Shown piece after piece: positions 5,804-8,245 of a DNA stretch of 8,245 nt (the first letter of the stretch is position 1; every line of letters begins with the position of its first letter). The position numbers and the translations under genes were made by a program. The notes under the pieces are model-generated. The model did not search any database. It was given only the letters and a program-made list of their open reading frames with translations, and was not told where the DNA came from. This DNA comes from JAABRU01 sp964505535 (lineage in GTDB: Bacteria; Desulfobacterota; Desulfobacteria; Desulfobacterales; Desulfococcaceae): positions 1 to 8,245 of the forward strand of contig CAZDIU010000244.1 in the NCBI GenBank assembly GCA_964505535.1. The letters run 5' to 3'.

Positions 5804-6739
5804 CTATTTGTCATCCTCAAAGGTGGGACGGGGAAGCATACCTGCCAGTTTGGCAATCTCAGGCACTTTGTGTTCCCATTCGATGGCCATCAGGTGGATT
5901 CCCGCGATGCCTTTCATTTCCTTGAATTCCTGAATCTGCTCACACGCGATCTTAATGCCTTCCTCGGCATATTTGCCCTTGCCTGCCCCCTGGAGGCGTT
6001 TGATCAGTTCATCCGGCACATCCATGCCCGGCACACTGGTTTTCATGTATCGGGCCATACCAAGACTCTTGAGCGGGGTGACACCGGCCAGAATATAGAC
6101 TTTTTCCGTAAGTCCCATGTCATTGGCCTGTCTTACCCATTCCCGCATTTTCTTCATATTGTATATGCACTGGGTCTGTATGAAATCCGCGCCTGCGGCA
6201 ATTTTTTTTGCCAGACGGTGAACCCGCCATTCAAACGGCTCGGCAAAGGGGTTGGCAGCAGCGCCGATAAAGATTTTGGGCGGTTCATCAATTTTTTGAC
6301 CACTGAGAAACGTGCCTTCATCCCGCATCTGTTTTGTCATGCTGATCAACTGCATGGAATCAATATCAAAAACCCCTTTGGCAGAGGGATGATCTCCGAA
6401 CTGCTGATGATCGCCCGAAAGGCAGAGCATGTTCCGTATGCCATGCGCGGATGCGCCCAGAATATCGGCCTGCATGGCCAGCCGGTTGCGGTCACGGCAG
6501 ACCATCTGATAATTGGGTTCCAGTCCTTCCTCAATCGCAATCAGAGATGCCGCCCAACTGGACATACGCACCATGGCTGTCTGGTTATCCGTGATATTTA
6601 CAGAATCCACCATGCCTTTGAGGTGGGCGGCCTTTTCCTTTACAGCCTCCACATTGGACCCGCGCGGAGGCCCAAGTTCACCTGTAAAGGCAAAATGCCC
6701 GGCTTTCAGAACCCTTTCCAAATTACTTCCTGATTTCAT
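5804..6739 (-). CDS. metF: Methylenetetrahydrofolate reductase family protein (MetF-like)
   Basis: The 311-residue protein belongs to the FAD-dependent methylenetetrahydrofolate reductase family, which reduces 5,10-methylene-THF to 5-methyl-THF in the cytoplasm for methionine synthesis or, in acetyl-CoA-pathway organisms, the methyl branch. Visible family marks are FTGELGPPRG near the N terminus (E21 at the catalytic glutamate position), NMLCLSGD with D110 (the conserved aspartate near flavin and folate), and GADFIQTQCIYN (183-194), matching the conserved Gln region of the barrel. The length suits a single barrel domain without extra modules. The start is supported by GAGAGG about eight bases upstream. 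No metV, corrinoid protein or other acetyl-CoA-pathway gene adjoins it, so the exact pathway is open. It is transcribed alone, with a structured leader and its own terminator. Family assignment is firm; the physiological role is inferred. Confidence 0.92.
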   Translation of the reverse strand: MKSGSNLERVLKAGHFAFTGELGPPRGSNVEAVKEKAAHLKGMVDSVNITDNQTAMVRMSSWAASLIAIEEGLEPNYQMVCRDRNRLAMQADILGASAHGIRNMLCLSGDHQQFGDHPSAKGVFDIDSMQLISMTKQMRDEGTFLSGQKIDEPPKIFIGAAANPFAEPFEWRVHRLAKKIAAGADFIQTQCIYNMKKMREWVRQANDMGLTEKVYILAGVTPLKSLGMARYMKTSVPGMDVPDELIKRLQGAGKGKYAEEGIKIACEQIQEFKEMKGIAGIHLMAIEWEHKVPEIAKLAGMLPRPTFEDDK

Positions 6740-6767
6740 ATGATATTACCTCTCAATGTAAGATTGT

Positions 6768-6865
6768 GGGCTATGGGTGTCTGTCCTGACCCATAACCCG
6801 ACTCTATCCGTAATACAGGGCTTGTTTTACCTGCCGGAGTCTTCTGCCCGGCGGTGTAAGCCCTG
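6768..6865 (-). promoter_or_regulatory. Structured 5' leader of metF (two stem-loops)
   Basis: In the minus-strand transcript, 6865-6816 forms a hairpin: an outer stem of 8 bp (CAGGGCTT/AAGCCCTG) with an inner ACC/GGT plus GCCGG/CCGGC stem. A second hairpin pairs 6789-6799 with 6768-6778 over 11 bp, with one G-U pair and a 10-base loop. It ends about 12 bases before the ribosome binding site. I cannot match it to a known riboswitch class. It could be attenuation, a ligand-binding leader or chance structure. Confidence 0.4.
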
Positions 6866-6930
6866 ACCGGAAGACGCATCCGCAGGCGGGAATCATCCTC
6901 CGGACCGTTTATTTTAAAAGGTGATAAATA

Positions 6931-6954
6931 ATCCTTTTTCATTGCATATGTCAA
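6931..6954 (-). promoter_or_regulatory. Possible metF promoter
   Basis: On the minus strand a perfect TTGACA (complement of 6949-6954) is followed at 17-18 bases by TTATTT/TATTTA, a poor -10. If used, the leader would be about 185 bases and contain both stem-loops. No better candidate was seen between here and the tRNA promoter. Confidence 0.3.
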
Positions 6955-6999
6955 TAAAAACTCTGCATTCTCCCGGCTTTTTTTATGGCTGACTGTCAA

Positions 7000-7180
7000 A
7001 CCGGCATTTGCAGTTTTTTCTGTCCTTCGGTTTTTTTCTTTTTCCGGAATCTCCCGGCCCCGGCAGATTCCCCAAAGGGGGGTATGATTTTTTAATATTT
7101 TTATATCAGGATATTATGTTCAAAAATTCCCTGTCGGCATGTAAGAAACAGAAGAAAAAGGAAGAAAAAGGAAAAATGTG
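7000..7180. other. Spacer between the metF leader and the tRNA promoter
   Basis: No gene is seen. It contains T-rich runs (7011-7045), a small CCCC/GGGG inverted repeat (7070-7080), an AT-rich patch (7085-7120) and a perfect tandem repeat of the 10-mer GAAGAAAAAG at 7151-7170. Confidence 0.4.
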
Positions 7181-7209
7181 TTGACACCTGCCCGGGTTTT
7201 TGCTAAATG
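7181..7209 (+). promoter_or_regulatory. Promoter of tRNA-Ala
   Basis: TTGACA (7181-7186), a 17-base spacer and TAAATG (7204-7209) form a good sigma70-type promoter. The predicted start site falls a few bases before the mature tRNA 5' end at 7225. Confidence 0.75.
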
Positions 7210-7224
7210 ACTCCACACTTTTTC

Positions 7225-7300
7225 GGGGCTGTAGCTCAGCTGGGAGAGCGCTTGACTGGCAGTCAAGAGGCCAGGGGTTCGAGCCCCCTCAGCTCCACCA
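7225..7300 (+). tRNA. tRNA-Ala (anticodon GGC)
   Basis: All 76 bases fold into the cloverleaf. The acceptor arm GGGGCTG pairs with CAGCTCC (one G-U). The D arm is GCTC/GAGC. The anticodon stem CTTGA/TCAAG encloses loop CTGGCAG, giving anticodon GGC, which reads GCC and GCU alanine codons. The variable loop is AGGCC, and the T arm AGGGG/CCCCT has loop TTCGAGC. The 3' CCA is encoded in the DNA. It has its own promoter and terminator. A tyrosine recombinase gene lies just downstream in the opposite direction, the usual sign of an integration target. Confidence 0.97.
7281..7300. other. Probable chromosomal attachment site at the tRNA 3' end
   Basis: Tyrosine recombinases of this kind commonly recombine at the 3' half of tRNA genes, and the integrase stop codon is only 68 bases away. 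The partner copy of the core would lie beyond the right edge, so the exact core cannot be seen. Position and length are inferred. Confidence 0.35.
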
Positions 7301-7308
7301 AGAAAATC

Positions 7309-7340
7309 AGGGGATTATGGATTCTTCCATAATCCCTTTT
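7309..7340 (+). terminator. Terminator of tRNA-Ala
   Basis: GGGATTATGG (7311-7320) and CCATAATCCC (7327-7336) form a perfect 10-bp stem, extended by two weaker pairs, with a 6-base loop. It is followed by TTTT and then GTGTTTTTT. It begins nine bases after the mature tRNA. Confidence 0.85.
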
Positions 7341-7368
7341 GTGTTTTTTGCCGGTCTCTTGCCGGTCT

Positions 7369-8127
7369 TCATCCGGTTTTTTTGACAGACTCATCAGGCA
7401 TGTAACCGTATCCGTCCAGTTTTGAGATTTCCTTTCTGCTTTTGCCGGGTATCCAATGATAATAAGTGTTTACCGTTATCTTGATGTCTGCATGGCCAAG
7501 CTGCCTTGACACATCCGCTATATTGTCTCCGTCCTGAATCCGAAGGGTTGCGTAAGTGTGCCGGAGATCGTGAAGTCTCCGTTTTTCAAGTCCCGCCTTT
7601 GCAAGGCATTTGTGAAAAACCCTTGTCCGGAAGCTGCCATGATTTATCAGACTTCCGTTTTCATTGTAAAAAAGCCATTCCGGAGGCCGTCCCCATCCTT
7701 TTGCCAAAGCCTCTTTTTTCCGCTGGGTAAGATACTGTCTCAGAACCGTTTCCAGTGTGTCTGTCATGTCAACCGTCCTTGTCCGGTTGCCCTTCGGCAG
7801 GTCAATTCTTCCCTTTTTGCCAAGATTCCGCATCACGGAGATGCAGCCCCGGTCAAAGTGAATGTCTTCCGGTTTAAGTGCGGTAAGCTCCCCAAGGCGC
7901 ATGCCTGTGCGCAGTGCACAGACAAAGAGAGGGTAATACCTGGGAGAACATTCAAAGGCTGTTTTCTCAAACCTCCCCATTTCCTCTTCGGTAAAGGGCA
8001 TGGGTTTTCTGCCGGTATCCTTTTTTGTGATATATCTGCCTGTTGCGGCTGCCGGGTTTTTGGATATGATTTCATCATCAATGGCCTGCCCCAGAACATT
8101 GCTCAGGTATTTCTGCATCAGCCGCAC
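7369..8127 (-). CDS. Tyrosine recombinase / island integrase, N-terminally truncated
   Basis: The open 252 residues hold a complete catalytic domain of the phage-integrase family: R77 in RTGMRLGEL, a beta-hairpin lysine region (NLGKKGRIDLPKGNRTRTV), H186-x-x-R189 in HDLRHTY, H212 in LGH and the nucleophile Y222 in NTYYHW. Such enzymes cut and rejoin DNA at attachment sites to insert or excise islands and prophages. The listed start is a GTG with no ribosome binding site. The frame stays open and homologous-looking upstream to about 8191 (KKDIKSFLIRKQNTGLSASS), the end of a core-binding domain, and then meets a stop at 8203-8205. Family members usually have about 350-400 residues, so the arm-binding and most of the core-binding domain are missing. 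It is probably inactive, cut by an inserted element. Family certain; truncation highly likely. Confidence 0.88.
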   Translation of the reverse strand: MRLMQKYLSNVLGQAIDDEIISKNPAAATGRYITKKDTGRKPMPFTEEEMGRFEKTAFECSPRYYPLFVCALRTGMRLGELTALKPEDIHFDRGCISVMRNLGKKGRIDLPKGNRTRTVDMTDTLETVLRQYLTQRKKEALAKGWGRPPEWLFYNENGSLINHGSFRTRVFHKCLAKAGLEKRRLHDLRHTYATLRIQDGDNIADVSRQLGHADIKITVNTYYHWIPGKSRKEISKLDGYGYMPDESVKKTG

Positions 8128-8190
8128 GGAGCTGGCTGAAAGTCCTGTGTTCTGTTTTCGGATCAGAAAGGACTTTATGTCTTTTTTGTC

Positions 8191-8245
8191 AATAGACCTC
8201 TTTCAAAAGTAACTGTTGACATTAAACACAGGAAATTATATAAAA
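8191..8245. mobile_element. Probable end of an insertion sequence disrupting the integrase (partial)
   Basis: Integrase similarity stops at about 8191-8193, and the following bases (AGACCTCTTTCAAAAGT) do not continue it. They resemble terminal repeats of bacterial insertion sequences and lead within 25 bases into a rightward promoter, the usual layout of an element's left end. Only about 50 bases are visible, so the family and exact border are unknown. Confidence 0.45.
8216..8244 (+). promoter_or_regulatory. Strong rightward promoter at the window edge
   Basis: TTGACA (8216-8221), exactly 17 bases, then TATAAA (8239-8244): near-consensus sigma70 elements. It points out of the window and away from the integrase, which fits a transposase promoter inside the inserted element. 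Confidence 0.6.

Noticed and set aside
5870..6733. Plus-strand frame of 287 codons opposite metF
   Set aside because: Shadow of a conserved enzyme gene; no ribosome binding site and no recognisable domain.
6736..6999. Minus-strand frame of 87 codons ending with an ATGA-type overlap at metF
   Set aside because: Its start is a TTG without a ribosome binding site, and the frame covers the two strong hairpins of the leader. The overlap is noted, but metF has its own good ribosome binding site.
7350..7368. GCCGGTCT occurring twice, as integrase arm sites or a CRISPR-like repeat
   Set aside because: Two copies of 8 bases at an 11-base period are too short and too few to support either; chance repetition is likely.
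7558..8139. Plus-strand frame of 193 codons opposite the integrase
   Set aside because: Antisense to the catalytic motifs of the recombinase; composition is shadow-like.

Overview
The window looks like chromosome from a Gram-negative anaerobe, most likely a sulfate-reducing member of the Desulfobacterota. This is inferred from a methylenetetrahydrofolate reductase of the kind seen in such bacteria, a NarL-type two-component system, strong AGGAGG-like ribosome binding sites and moderately AT-rich spacers. No gene fixes the genus. The coding part is ordinary. The most unusual content is in the spacers: three copies of a short element with terminal inverted repeats, and a tRNA-linked integrase cut off at the right edge by what looks like an insertion sequence.

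Layout, left to right. Positions 1-81 probably hold the last codons of a gene that starts outside the window. A 111-residue cytoplasmic protein of unknown function (210-545) is followed by element 1 (596-732), whose central hairpin can act as its terminator. A promoter near 763-792 precedes a secreted protein with a zinc-protease HExxH motif (967-1605). It converges on a small secreted protein of unknown function (1729-2130, minus), and each gene has its own terminator in the gap.

Positions 5036-2413 (minus) form a three-gene signalling operon: a soluble histidine kinase without a sensor domain, a second related kinase with an N-terminal receiver domain, and a NarL/FixJ response regulator that overlaps the second kinase gene. 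The two kinases look like tandem duplicates feeding one DNA-binding regulator. Upstream of the operon is a 760-base stretch without a convincing gene. It holds an AT-rich spacer, element 2 (5266-5422) and element 3 (5418-5606), which abut and share five bases.

A metF-like gene (5804-6739, minus) has a clear terminator and a leader able to form two stable stem-loops. Its left-hand neighbours are unrelated, so it seems to be transcribed alone. Next comes tRNA-Ala(GGC) (7225-7300, plus) with its own promoter and terminator. Its 3' end faces a tyrosine recombinase (minus) that keeps all catalytic residues but lacks most of its N-terminal part. The break lies near 8191, where the sequence changes to something resembling an insertion-sequence end with a near-consensus rightward promoter. 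The simplest reading is a genomic island integrated at tRNA-Ala whose integrase was later disrupted.
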